40,036 nt of DNA, from the IMG/VR virus record IMGVR_UViG_3300036780_000075, positions 1-40,036 of that record. One strand, written 5' to 3'. Positions 33,416 through 39,176 of the stretch are shown piece by piece (within the stretch, counting starts at the first letter, position 1; each line of letters begins with the position of its first letter). The notes beneath the pieces are model-generated. The model had not been told where the DNA came from. It saw nothing but the letters and a program-made list of their open reading frames with translations, and did not search any database. A program made the position numbers and the translations under genes. This DNA is from a virus.

Positions 33416-33543
33416 TAAAGCGGCGGTGAATCGAGACGGAGGAACTCGCGCAGTTTCTTTCACGCCGGGGCCTGTGCAAAGTTTTCCTCTGTTTTGACAG
33501 GCTTTTCCACAGTCCTGCCACTCTCTCCCACTTCGAAACTAGG

Positions 33544-33563
33544 CCCTAACCCCGCCCGCCCCC
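33544..33563 (-). other. G-quadruplex motif
   Basis: On the minus strand: G5-C-G3-C-G4-TTA-G3. Four G runs with loops of 1, 1 and 3 bases are predicted to give a very stable quadruplex. It lies about 40 bases upstream of the promoter -35 box at 33602. Confidence 0.65.
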
Positions 33564-33601
33564 TCTCGCCACTCTGAAAGATTTCCACTCTCCCCCTCAT
33601 C

Positions 33602-33630
33602 TTGACGGTCCGTAGCTGGTCGCTTACAAC
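33602..33630 (+). promoter_or_regulatory. sigma70-like promoter
   Basis: TTGACG, a 17-base spacer and TACAAC, ending 83 bases before the DUF559 nuclease start. -35 matches 5 of 6 and -10 matches 4 of 6 consensus bases. It would transcribe the nuclease and recombinase genes. Confidence 0.5.
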
Positions 33631-33712
33631 CCCTACTGAAGTGCGGTTTAGAAGATGCTCCCCCTCAATCACGACGACGGCGGAGCGGTTTCAAAACCGA
33701 AAGGCGAAAACC

Positions 33713-34114
33713 ATGCGAAACGTGGCTCAAGTGCAATCGGCCGGCGAATCTCCGCGCTGGCTCCCGGCGGACCAGCGCGCCAGGGAGATGAGGGAGAGTG
33801 TGTCGCCGGAGGAGTTCGCGCTGTGGCGGGAACTACGCGGAAAAAACCTCGGCGCGAAGTTTCGCAGGAAGCACGTGGTGCTTCGCTTCTTCGACCGGCG
33901 AACCGGCAGCGTCGGCGGCTACATCTGCGATCTCTATTGCCCGAGCGCCAAGCTCGCCGTTGAAGTGGACGAGTCACCCATCGTACCAGGCTCACTGCGC
34001 CGCGACGCTGTTCTCTCCCGGCATGGAATCCGCCTGCTACGTTTCACGCGCGCGGAGATCTCCTCCGATCGCGCTGGAGTTCTCCACAAAATCAAACAAG
34101 CCCTCGCCAGCTAG
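33713..34114 (+). CDS. DUF559 endonuclease-like protein (Vsr-related)
   Basis: 133 aa from ATG 33713, AAAGG upstream. The DUF559 pattern is clear: AREMRESVSPEEFALWRELRGKNLGAKFRRKHVV, then GYICDLYCPSAKLAVEVDESP, and RRDAVLSRHGIRLLRFTRAEISSD. The D/E of ICDLYC and VEVDES would form the PD-(D/E)xK-type active site. The family is related to very-short-patch-repair endonucleases. Its role in phages is unknown. Its N-terminal codons contain a diverged hairpin-repeat copy (33759-33789). Confidence 0.8.
   Translation: MRNVAQVQSAGESPRWLPADQRAREMRESVSPEEFALWRELRGKNLGAKFRRKHVVLRFFDRRTGSVGGYICDLYCPSAKLAVEVDESPIVPGSLRRDAVLSRHGIRLLRFTRAEISSDRAGVLHKIKQALAS
33759..33789 (+). repeat. Diverged hairpin repeat, candidate copy 7
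   Basis: CTCCCGG...GCCAGGGAGAT shares both ends with copy 1 (7 and 11 identical bases) but lacks the TCGAC/GTCGA core. Inside the DUF559 coding sequence, where the ARExR residues are conserved in the family anyway, so it may be chance. Confidence 0.35.
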
Positions 34115-34125
34115 TACTTTCGTAC
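34114..34125. promoter_or_regulatory. Palindrome D, operator-like
   Basis: GTAC-TTTC-GTAC, a perfect dyad containing ACTTTCGT, at the end of the nuclease gene (its first base is the last of the stop codon) and 85 bases before the recombinase start. The remaining gap is GC-rich with CGCGC runs and no gene. Confidence 0.45.
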
Positions 34126-34209
34126 CACGCAAGAACGGCAATAGCGGCGCGGGCACGCGCGAATTTTCGGCGCCGCGCGCCGGGAAGGGAATCACGCAGC
34201 ATTGCAAGC

Positions 34210-34827
34210 ATGGATCACCTCACCCGCGAACAAGTCGTCGAGGTGCTGGCCCGGGCGAAAGCCTCGAGCGATCGCGATTGGGTGCTCCTCCTGGTCTCTT
34301 TCTGGCACGGACTGCGCGCCAGCGAAGCGGTGAACCTGACGCCGGCAAACTTCAAGGGCGGCCGCCTGGTGATTCAGCGGCTGAAAGGCTCAGAGAAAAC
34401 CAAGCAGCGCCTCGTCGAGAACGCCGATCCGCTCCTCAACGAGCGCGCGGCCGTCGAGGCTTTTCTCGAGAGACACAAAAAACTGCACGCCGGCGACGGC
34501 GACGGTCAGCGCCTCTTCGAGATCTCCCGCTTCGCTTTCTATCGCTTGATGCAGCGCTACGGCCGCGCCGCGGGAATTCCTTCTGATCTCTGCCATCCGC
34601 ATGTGCTGAAGCACTCGATCGCGATGCAGACAATCAAACCGGCAGGGATCGAGAACGTCCGCGCCTACCTGGGCCACAAATCGATCGCGTCGACGGGGGA
34701 ATACCTCAAAGTGAGCGACGAGGCCGCCTGCGACGCCGTGGCGAGTGCTGAGAGGCGCAGGAAGCCTTCCGGGCAATCCAGCCTGGCCTTCGGCGATCCG
34801 GAAGAGGACCAGGACGAGCGGAGCTAG
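34210..34827 (+). CDS. Minimal tyrosine recombinase (FimB/Xer-like catalytic domain only)
   Basis: 205 aa from ATG 34210. Catalytic residues by motif: Arg36 (GLRASEAVNL), Lys59 (RLKGSE), His131 in HPHVLKHSI, His156 (LGHKSIAS), Tyr165 (TGEYLKVS). The usual second Arg of HxxR is Lys134 here. There is no N-terminal arm or core-binding domain, so the protein is the size of FimB/FimE invertases and not of typical integrases (about 350-400 aa). It may integrate the phage with helper proteins or invert DNA. C-terminus is acidic. Neighbours: DUF559 nuclease upstream, hairpin repeat copy 6 downstream. Confidence 0.85.
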   Translation: MDHLTREQVVEVLARAKASSDRDWVLLLVSFWHGLRASEAVNLTPANFKGGRLVIQRLKGSEKTKQRLVENADPLLNERAAVEAFLERHKKLHAGDGDGQRLFEISRFAFYRLMQRYGRAAGIPSDLCHPHVLKHSIAMQTIKPAGIENVRAYLGHKSIASTGEYLKVSDEAACDAVASAERRRKPSGQSSLAFGDPEEDQDERS

Positions 34828-34852
34828 CCGCACAATTCCTAGAAATGTGCGG
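34828..34852. terminator. Stem-loop directly after the recombinase
   Basis: CCGCACA...TGTGCGG (7 bp, inner TT/AA pairs, loop around CCTAG) starts right after the stop. There is no T tract, so it is either a weak terminator or part of a recombination or attachment site. No phage attachment site could be identified with confidence. Confidence 0.4.
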
Positions 34853-34887
34853 GACAGACATGGCCATATATGCGCACAACTGCTCCG

Positions 34888-34899
34888 CTACTTTCGTAG
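34888..34899. promoter_or_regulatory. Palindrome E, operator-like
   Basis: CTAC-TTTC-GTAG, containing ACTTTCGT, between the recombinase and hairpin repeat copy 6, followed by a -10-like TAAGAT (34900-34905) without a clear -35. Confidence 0.45.
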
Positions 34900-34917
34900 T
34901 AAGATTCGCGCGCAATG

Positions 34918-34955
34918 GGGCTCCCGGCGTCGACGGCAAGTCGAGCCCGGGGGAT
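34918..34955 (+). repeat. Hairpin repeat copy 6
   Basis: CTCCCGGCG-TCGAC-GGCAA-GTCGA-GCCCGGGGG: same core, GGCAA loop, outer stem CTCCCGG with CCGGGGG (one T-G wobble). It ends 30 bases before the start of the next gene. Confidence 0.8.
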
Positions 34956-34984
34956 CAACCCCAAATCTCGACTGAGGAGGCTCT

Positions 34985-35257
34985 ATGGAGGGTTACCTGC
35001 GGACGAAGTTCGCGCTTCAGAAGTGGAACAAGAACGCCGATTCGATCACCCTGGTCCTCACCCCGGACGTGGTCACCGAGGTCACCGACGAACGCCATTT
35101 CAAGCTGCTCGATGGTCCCAACGGGCCAACCGAGATCCGAGTCGCGGTTCCGATTGACTCGCCGATCGCGCAGAACCTCACTACTGGCAAGTCGTTCTAC
35201 CTCGACTTGATTCCGACCGAGGTGGCGGCCGCCGCGCGCACGGGCAGCCGCGTCTAA
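34985..35257 (+). CDS. Small hypothetical protein
   Basis: 90 aa with a strong GAGGAGG ribosome site 6 bases before ATG 34985. Beta-rich (SITLVLTPDVVTEVTDERHFKLL, TEIRVAVPID, KSFYLDLIPTEV). The strong ribosome site and isolated position between a hairpin element and a terminator suggest high, separately regulated expression. Family not recognised. Confidence 0.65.
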   Translation: MEGYLRTKFALQKWNKNADSITLVLTPDVVTEVTDERHFKLLDGPNGPTEIRVAVPIDSPIAQNLTTGKSFYLDLIPTEVAAAARTGSRV

Positions 35258-35300
35258 AAAAGCGAGGCGAGCGCTGTGGGCGCGGCGCTCCCGCTTTTTC
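35256..35300. terminator. Bidirectional terminator
   Basis: AAAAAGCG (35257-35264) pairs with CGCTTTTT (35292-35299), with an inner AGCGC/GCGCT stem. The T run is at the end on either strand. It separates the + strand gene before it from the convergent minus-strand PAP2 gene. Confidence 0.75.
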
Positions 35301-35341
35301 TTAGGCGGCGGCTCGATCGGGAATGATCGCCAAACCGCAGC

Positions 35342-36202
35342 TCAGGCAGCCTGGGCGTCCGCATGCTGTCCTCCCACTAGCACTTCCTTCCTGAATCTAT
35401 CCCCAGCAATCGATTTCAGAAAAACGTCCGCGCACGCCAGCGAAGCCAGCGCCAACGGGACGCCTGCGATCGGATCGATCGCGTAGTGCCATCCCGTCGT
35501 AACCGTTGAAATCACGATGAGCGTGGCCAGCGTGGCCAGTGGAATGCGCAGCGGTTTGATGAACCACAGCGCCCAGGCGCTGAAGACTGCCCAAATCGCG
35601 TGGTACGACGGAAAACAAATCGAAGCGGTCTGCAGCGCGAGCATCTCTCGCCCTACGCGCTGCTGCACGGCGCTGCCGGCGAAATGAAATCCGGCCCATG
35701 GGCCGATCGCCGGCGCGAAGGTGAAGATCGGAATCGTGAACATAAAAAGAAGCAGATTCGCGACGAGGAGCTGCTGCGCTCGTTTCTTCTGTCCGGAGAG
35801 AGCGGGAACCAGCACGGCCGCGAGCAGGAATAGATCGAGAAGCCAGTAGCTGAAATTGAGCGTCGCGACGATCCGCGGGAAATGGGCGAACCAGGCTATG
35901 ACTGCCGGCACGTTGATTCCCAGGGCGCGGTCCAGCTGGACGTAGGAGGCATCGCGAAAGGGAATGCCCAGCTTCATCGAGTAGGCTAGGGAATGCACTG
36001 TCACGCGGGGAATCAGCCCGGCCACCAGGACGGCCCAAGGCAGCGTCAGCGCGGCATCGCGCCGGTCAAATTGCCGCTTGTCGTGCCACAGGATCGCCGG
36101 GACGGCCGCGATACAAGCCAGGGCGATGTATGCCGCGGCGTGGAAGCCGGAGGAGATCCCGAACAGCAGCCCGCACGCCAGAAGCATGAAGAGGTGGATC
36201 AT
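35342..36202 (-). CDS. PAP2-superfamily membrane enzyme (PAP2_3-like)
   Basis: 286 aa, six or so transmembrane segments. The PAP2_3 motifs are present: LDRALGIN (about 90-97), FPSYHAIWAVF (197-207; S199, H201) and GWHYAIDPIAG (237-247; H239, D243). The enzymes of this family dephosphorylate or transfer head groups of lipid phosphates in the membrane. It has a GGAG ribosome site 9 bases upstream. It is alone on the minus strand, with no phage-structural neighbours, so it behaves like a moron (a gene expressed from a prophage that alters the host). Candidate effects: envelope lipid change, phage exclusion. Confidence 0.8.
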   Translation of the reverse strand: MIHLFMLLACGLLFGISSGFHAAAYIALACIAAVPAILWHDKRQFDRRDAALTLPWAVLVAGLIPRVTVHSLAYSMKLGIPFRDASYVQLDRALGINVPAVIAWFAHFPRIVATLNFSYWLLDLFLLAAVLVPALSGQKKRAQQLLVANLLLFMFTIPIFTFAPAIGPWAGFHFAGSAVQQRVGREMLALQTASICFPSYHAIWAVFSAWALWFIKPLRIPLATLATLIVISTVTTGWHYAIDPIAGVPLALASLACADVFLKSIAGDRFRKEVLVGGQHADAQAA

Positions 36203-36423
36203 CTAAACGCTCCTACCTGCATCTTCGCCTCCAAACTCCGGAAGCCAACGATTGTTAGCACTTGTAGTACTTGCGACCGGGAGAACGTAACCATTCGGAC
36301 CTATGCTGTTCCCTAAACCCGCACCAAATGTGTATACCACGGCTTTAGTTGACGGCGTCGGCACGGCCTGGGAAATCCACAGAAACGGCCCGTTTTCCTC
36401 AGACTGCTGCCACAAAATAGCGC

Positions 36424-36452
36424 TTGACAGGTCTATATAGAGTCTATATCGT
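36424..36452 (+). promoter_or_regulatory. Promoter with helical-phase operator upstream of RHH gene
   Basis: TTGACA at 36424-36429 and TATCGT at 36447-36452 (17-base spacer). GTCTATAT occurs at 36431-36438 and 36442-36449, exactly 11 bp apart, so both lie on one DNA face. TCTATATAGA (36432-36441) is palindromic. Such repeats inside promoters are typical operators for ribbon-helix-helix repressors, suggesting autoregulation. Confidence 0.6.
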
Positions 36453-36491
36453 GTGCGCGTCTTGGGAACAGGCAGTCGTTCAAGGGCAAAA

Positions 36492-36653
36492 GTGAGAGGG
36501 CGGGGAGACTCATTCATTCCCGTCGTGAGGGTTACTTTGGCTGAAAAGCGCAAATTTCAGAAGCTAGCCGAGTCGCGGCATACGACTCTCGCCGAGCTGA
36601 TCCGCCAAGTCCTTCACCGGGAAGCCGATAACGAAGCAAAGGCGGCGGCCTAA
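36492..36653 (+). CDS. Ribbon-helix-helix regulator 1
   Basis: 53 aa from GTG 36492; the frame is open from GTG 36453 but that start lies upstream of the likely transcription start. VVRVTLAEKRKFQKLAESRHTTLAELIRQVLHREAD is an Arc/CopG/MetJ-type ribbon-helix-helix: one strand (VRVTL) and two helices. It would bind DNA as a dimer and could control its own promoter. The gene is the first + strand gene after the PAP2 locus. Confidence 0.7.
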   Translation: MRGRGDSFIPVVRVTLAEKRKFQKLAESRHTTLAELIRQVLHREADNEAKAAA

Positions 36654-36762
36654 GAATCATGACCGTACGCTACCCACGCCCGTTGCTGTCCCTGCCATCG
36701 CAACATAATATTCAAAATGTTGGACTTAACCGCGTAGTCACCACCCCGGCAGCATTCCCGCG

Positions 36763-37083
36763 TCACGCTGATTCGAGAAGGTTTTTAAGCCGGTCGCGGA
36801 AATCGACCGCAGACACGGGACCCGGTTTTCGCGCTTCGTTTAGGGGTTTGATTTCCGTTACTTTCGAGGACGCCAACAGGCCGGCCAGCTCTTCTCCATG
36901 CTTCAGAAACCAGGCCAACAGCATGGCTTCGGCTTGGCTCTCGGCCCACTTTTCCAGCATCTGCTCGACGTCCTTCTGCAGGTTCCTTGCATTCGCCAGG
37001 CGATGGAGCATCGCATTTTGGAGCGACCGTGTTGAGCCCTCCAGCAGGTACTCCAGGGCGATCAGTTTCACATCGTCAGTCAT
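36763..37083 (-). CDS. Minus-strand helical protein of unknown function
   Basis: 106 aa with GGAG 10 bases upstream of the ATG at 37083. The protein is a mostly helical, charged pattern (DDVKLIALEYLLEGSTRSLQNAMLHRLANARNLQKDVEQMLEKW) with conserved-looking spacing; the C-terminus is VSAVDFRDRLKNLLES. Family not recognised. Divergent from the second ribbon-helix-helix gene; the 169-bp gap between them contains palindrome G, so the two may be regulated together. Confidence 0.6.
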   Translation of the reverse strand: MTDDVKLIALEYLLEGSTRSLQNAMLHRLANARNLQKDVEQMLEKWAESQAEAMLLAWFLKHGEELAGLLASSKVTEIKPLNEARKPGPVSAVDFRDRLKNLLESA

Positions 37084-37123
37084 CCGAAATTTTCTCCGCA
37101 GGCCCGAGCGATTGTTGCTCGTT

Positions 37124-37135
37124 GCACGTAAGTGC
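37124..37135. promoter_or_regulatory. Palindrome G, in divergent gap
   Basis: GCAC-GTAA-GTGC (minus strand GCAC-TTAC-GTGC), the same AC-N4-GT layout, placed between the divergent genes at 37083 and 37253. No convincing -10/-35 pair was found for either. Confidence 0.4.
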
Positions 37136-37252
37136 CTGAATAGTACCGTCGTTCAATTCGGGGTGTCGTGATGCCCAGACAGCAACTACCACGAACACCC
37201 TATACACAAACGCCTAACCGATTCTCCGCAGGAAACGGGAGAGCCAATCGTC

Positions 37253-37459
37253 ATGGAATTCAACGGAAAGCGAACCGACCCGCTCGAGCTGCCACGGATT
37301 CTTCGCGTCGACCCGGAACTCGGCCGGCTGATTCGAACCCGAGCCTCTCTGAATCGCAGAACGATTCAGCAGGAACTTTTGCACCTCATCGAGACGCGGC
37401 TCAACGTGGATGAAAGAGGATTTGCGAGGTTGCTCTCTCGCAAATTTGGCAGGAAGTAA
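37253..37459 (+). CDS. Ribbon-helix-helix regulator 2
   Basis: 68 aa from ATG 37253 with GGGAGAG upstream. LRVDPELGRLIRTRASLNRRTIQQELLHLIETRLN gives a strand-helix-helix of the RHH class, with polar residues on the recognition strand. A second, unrelated copy of the same fold as at 36.5 kb. It likely controls a nearby promoter. Confidence 0.65.
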   Translation: MEFNGKRTDPLELPRILRVDPELGRLIRTRASLNRRTIQQELLHLIETRLNVDERGFARLLSRKFGRK

Positions 37460-37669
37460 GGCCGGAGCCTTGAACGACTTTGCGATCTCCCCTCAGAGAC
37501 GTGCGCGAATCGCGTCGCAAGACGGCCCGCAGTTCCTCGGATTCTGCGGACCAGATCCCGCAAACGATCGCGGGACAAGCCGTCCCGAGCGGCGTGATTC
37601 GCGCCCGGAAACTTTGTCTCGGCGGCGCTCTCGCAGAGCGCCAGCCGCACCAAGCTCCCACCCAGGAGC

Positions 37670-37720
37670 GGGAGCCGTTCACGCCCACGGCGAACGTGAG
37701 GCTCGCCGGGAACGGCTCCC
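37670..37720. repeat. 11-bp inverted repeat
   Basis: GGGAGCCGTTC and GAACGGCTCCC are separated by 29 bases. They lie at or just before the start of the HTH gene and might be its operator. Resemblance to the hairpin repeat is limited to GGGAGC/GCTCCC. Confidence 0.5.
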
Positions 37721-37974
37721 GAACTTTCCCCGGAAAGGGAAACTGTGCAGCGGTTCCGAAGCTGCTCTATACGCGCCAGGAAGCCGGATACCTGCTTTCG
37801 CTGAGCCTCGCTTCGATTCAGGAGTTGATTCACAGCGGCATGCTGCGAGTGGTGCGCAAGGGACGGCTGATCCTGGTGCATCGCGAGGAGCTGGAGCGGT
37901 TCGCGAAGGAAGATACGCCGGCGATGTGGTTGCCGAAAGAAAACGGCCGCTCTGTGCGCACTCATGCCGCGTGA
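37696..37974 (+). CDS. Excisionase/MerR-type HTH protein
   Basis: 92 aa if started at GTG 37696; the frame is open to TTG 37480 but the upstream part is Arg/Ser/Pro-rich with a large inverted repeat. Residues LLYTRQEAGYLLSLSLASIQELIHSGMLRVVRKGRLILVHREELERF form the HTH-17/excisionase-type winged helix (helix, turn, recognition helix, wing). Likely partner to the tyrosine recombinase or a transcription regulator. Overlaps the next start by 11 bases. Confidence 0.75.
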   Translation: MRLAGNGSRTFPGKGNCAAVPKLLYTRQEAGYLLSLSLASIQELIHSGMLRVVRKGRLILVHREELERFAKEDTPAMWLPKENGRSVRTHAA

Positions 37975-38185
37975 TCCTGAAACCGGCGAGGAATGGCAGG
38001 CCGCAGTGGACGCAGCGCGGTTTTGTCTCGAAGTGGATTCGGCGAGGCAGTACGGGCTGATCGAAACGGACATGCAGATCGACGCAACACGATGTCTCTT
38101 CATCCTCGAAAAAGGCCGGGCGCAGGGAATCACGCCGGGCCGCGCGAATAGGAAGGGTCCGGATGGCAAACGCCTTCAGTACTGA
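37964..38185 (+). CDS. Small hypothetical protein
   Basis: 73 aa, overlapping the HTH gene by 11 bases. EEWQAAVDAARFCLEVDSARQYGLIE then DMQIDATRCLFILEKGRAQGITP form a helical, regular pattern. Family not recognised. It overlaps the next gene by 23 bases. Confidence 0.6.
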   Translation: MPRDPETGEEWQAAVDAARFCLEVDSARQYGLIETDMQIDATRCLFILEKGRAQGITPGRANRKGPDGKRLQY

Positions 38186-38348
38186 CCGCTATCAAGTTTG
38201 GTCGGCCAACGGCCGGCGCTCGGCCTATCTGTGGCACGTGATCGACACCGATCGCCACGGGAAGATTGTTGCCCGCACTTCCCAGCGCGATGGCGCCGAA
38301 AGTATCGCGAAGCAACTCAACGAGAAAGGCTTCGTGGAGAGCATATGA
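38163..38348 (+). CDS. Small hypothetical protein
   Basis: 61 aa, GGAAGGG upstream of ATG 38163. Strand-loop pattern (YQVWSANGRRSAYLWHVIDTDRHGKIVARTS) and a final helix (DGAESIAKQLNEKGF). It resembles small proteins with a double-strand plus helix (DUF4222-like or Arm-type domains), without firm assignment. Ends ATGA into the next gene. Confidence 0.6.
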   Translation: MANAFSTDRYQVWSANGRRSAYLWHVIDTDRHGKIVARTSQRDGAESIAKQLNEKGFVESI

Positions 38349-38851
38349 GCCTCGCGTCATTTGCGAACGCGGAGCTCGAGAGGCTCGACCGTGTCGAGCG
38401 CCAGAAGTTGCGGCCGTTCCGCCCGGCACTGCACGTGAGCTCTGAGTTTTGCGTTGATTGTCGCGCGCAGCGACGCGCAGTCGCGGGAGTGGCGACGATC
38501 GGCAACGAGAAGTTCTGCTCGAAGCATTTCGAGATTCGCGGCGGAAAAATCGCTGCGGCACAGGAGAAGACGATGCCTAAGAAGCACGATGTCGACTGGG
38601 GCCAGGTCCAGCGCGATCGCGACGGCGGCATGAAGGTGACCGACATCGAGAAGAAGTACGGTGTCTCGAATCCGACGATCTACGCGCACACGCACGGCAA
38701 GAACGGCGCCGGCAGAACGAACGAACGAACGAACGAACGAACGAACGAACGAACGAACGAACGAACGAACGAAGTGTTCGCTCGAAGGCTCGCAACGGAG
38801 CTGGCTTTGACGGCGTCCTCGCTGAATTGCGCGAAAAGCGCGACAAGCTGA
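38345..38851 (+). CDS. Zinc-finger/HTH protein with tetranucleotide tract (likely phase variable)
   Basis: 168 aa in the frame present here. Residues 36-68 hold FCVDCRAQRRAVAGV...KFCSKHFE (Cys4-type finger). Residues about 83-115 (DWGQVQRDRDGGMKVTDIEKKYGVSNPTIYAHTHG) are a helix-turn-helix. Then (GAAC)14 encodes repeated TNER. Beyond the tract this frame reads VFARRLATELAL and stops at 38849-38851. The other frame reads FDGVLAELREKRDKLNQAIAAIEQLEE and stops at 38887-38889, right before the next gene. One GAAC more (or two fewer) joins it, giving about 182 aa. The present copy number appears to be the off or altered state. Confidence 0.7.
   Translation: MSLASFANAELERLDRVERQKLRPFRPALHVSSEFCVDCRAQRRAVAGVATIGNEKFCSKHFEIRGGKIAAAQEKTMPKKHDVDWGQVQRDRDGGMKVTDIEKKYGVSNPTIYAHTHGKNGAGRTNERTNERTNERTNERTNEVFARRLATELALTASSLNCAKSATS
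38715..38773. repeat. (GAAC)14 microsatellite
   Basis: Fourteen perfect GAAC units plus GAA (59 bases) inside coding sequence. Four-base units change the reading frame on each slip, the hallmark of contingency loci. Also the region most likely miscounted in an assembly. Confidence 0.9.
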
Positions 38852-38894
38852 ATCAGGCCATCGCTGCGATCGAGCAGCTCGAGGAGTAGAAATC

Positions 38895-39176
38895 ATGCGC
38901 TGCGCGCGAATCAAACTGACTGATGGAACTGTGGCGATCATCTGCGGCCACACTCCGGCGAGCGCCACTTCTCTCTGCGCATTTTGCCGCCAGCCCTCCA
39001 CGAAGCTCTGCGATTTCCCCACGCGCGGCCGCACCGGCCGGCGCAAACCCTGCGACGCGCCGATCTGCAATTCCTGCGCGACTTCGCTGGGCCCGAACTC
39101 CGATCTTTGTCCCGCCCACGCTGCCGAGTGGCAGGGACTTCCTGTCGTCAGACTCGACCAGCGGAGGGCCTCATGA
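38895..39176 (+). CDS. Cys-rich small zinc protein
   Basis: 93 aa. IICGH, CAFC, CD..., CNSC, CPAH: at least six Cys and two His, spaced for two zinc sites. The start lies five bases after the alternative stop of the preceding gene (38889), so that frame fits operon spacing. Ends ATGA into the next gene. Confidence 0.65.
   Translation: MRCARIKLTDGTVAIICGHTPASATSLCAFCRQPSTKLCDFPTRGRTGRRKPCDAPICNSCATSLGPNSDLCPAHAAEWQGLPVVRLDQRRAS

Larger units (their letters stand above)
33248..33712. other. 465-bp non-coding control region
   Basis: No supported gene. In order: an AT-rich patch with ACAATTGT and ATTTTCAATTTAC (33267-33295); hairpin repeat copy 5 (33378-33415); a pyrimidine-rich stretch (33517-33602) with a G-quadruplex motif on the minus strand (33544-33563); and a sigma70-like promoter (33602-33630). 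The mix of AT-rich DNA, folded DNA and a promoter between the lysis and integration genes is typical of a regulatory or replication-origin segment. The 93-codon frame 33216-33497 is not believed. Confidence 0.6.

Noticed and set aside
33216-33497. 93-codon + frame with an HTH-like stretch (IGLPVSTVSRVREI)
   Set aside because: The HTH-like residues come from hairpin repeat copy 5; other copies give unrelated residues in the same frame and the frame overlaps the endolysin end. Better explained as non-coding.
34828-34852. Attachment site (attP)
   Set aside because: The stem-loop next to the recombinase is attractive but no tRNA-like core or known att pattern is visible, so it is listed only as a stem-loop.
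36203-36553. 116-codon minus-strand frame ending right before the PAP2 start
   Set aside because: It runs antisense through the RHH promoter and operator, reads weakly as protein, and has no ribosome site I can support. Left as uncertain.
37168-37413. 81-codon + frame
   Set aside because: Overlaps the second RHH gene in another frame and is Arg/Ala/Ser-rich without pattern.
38715-38773. Possible CRISPR array or satellite
   Set aside because: A simple 4-base microsatellite in coding DNA, with no spacers.
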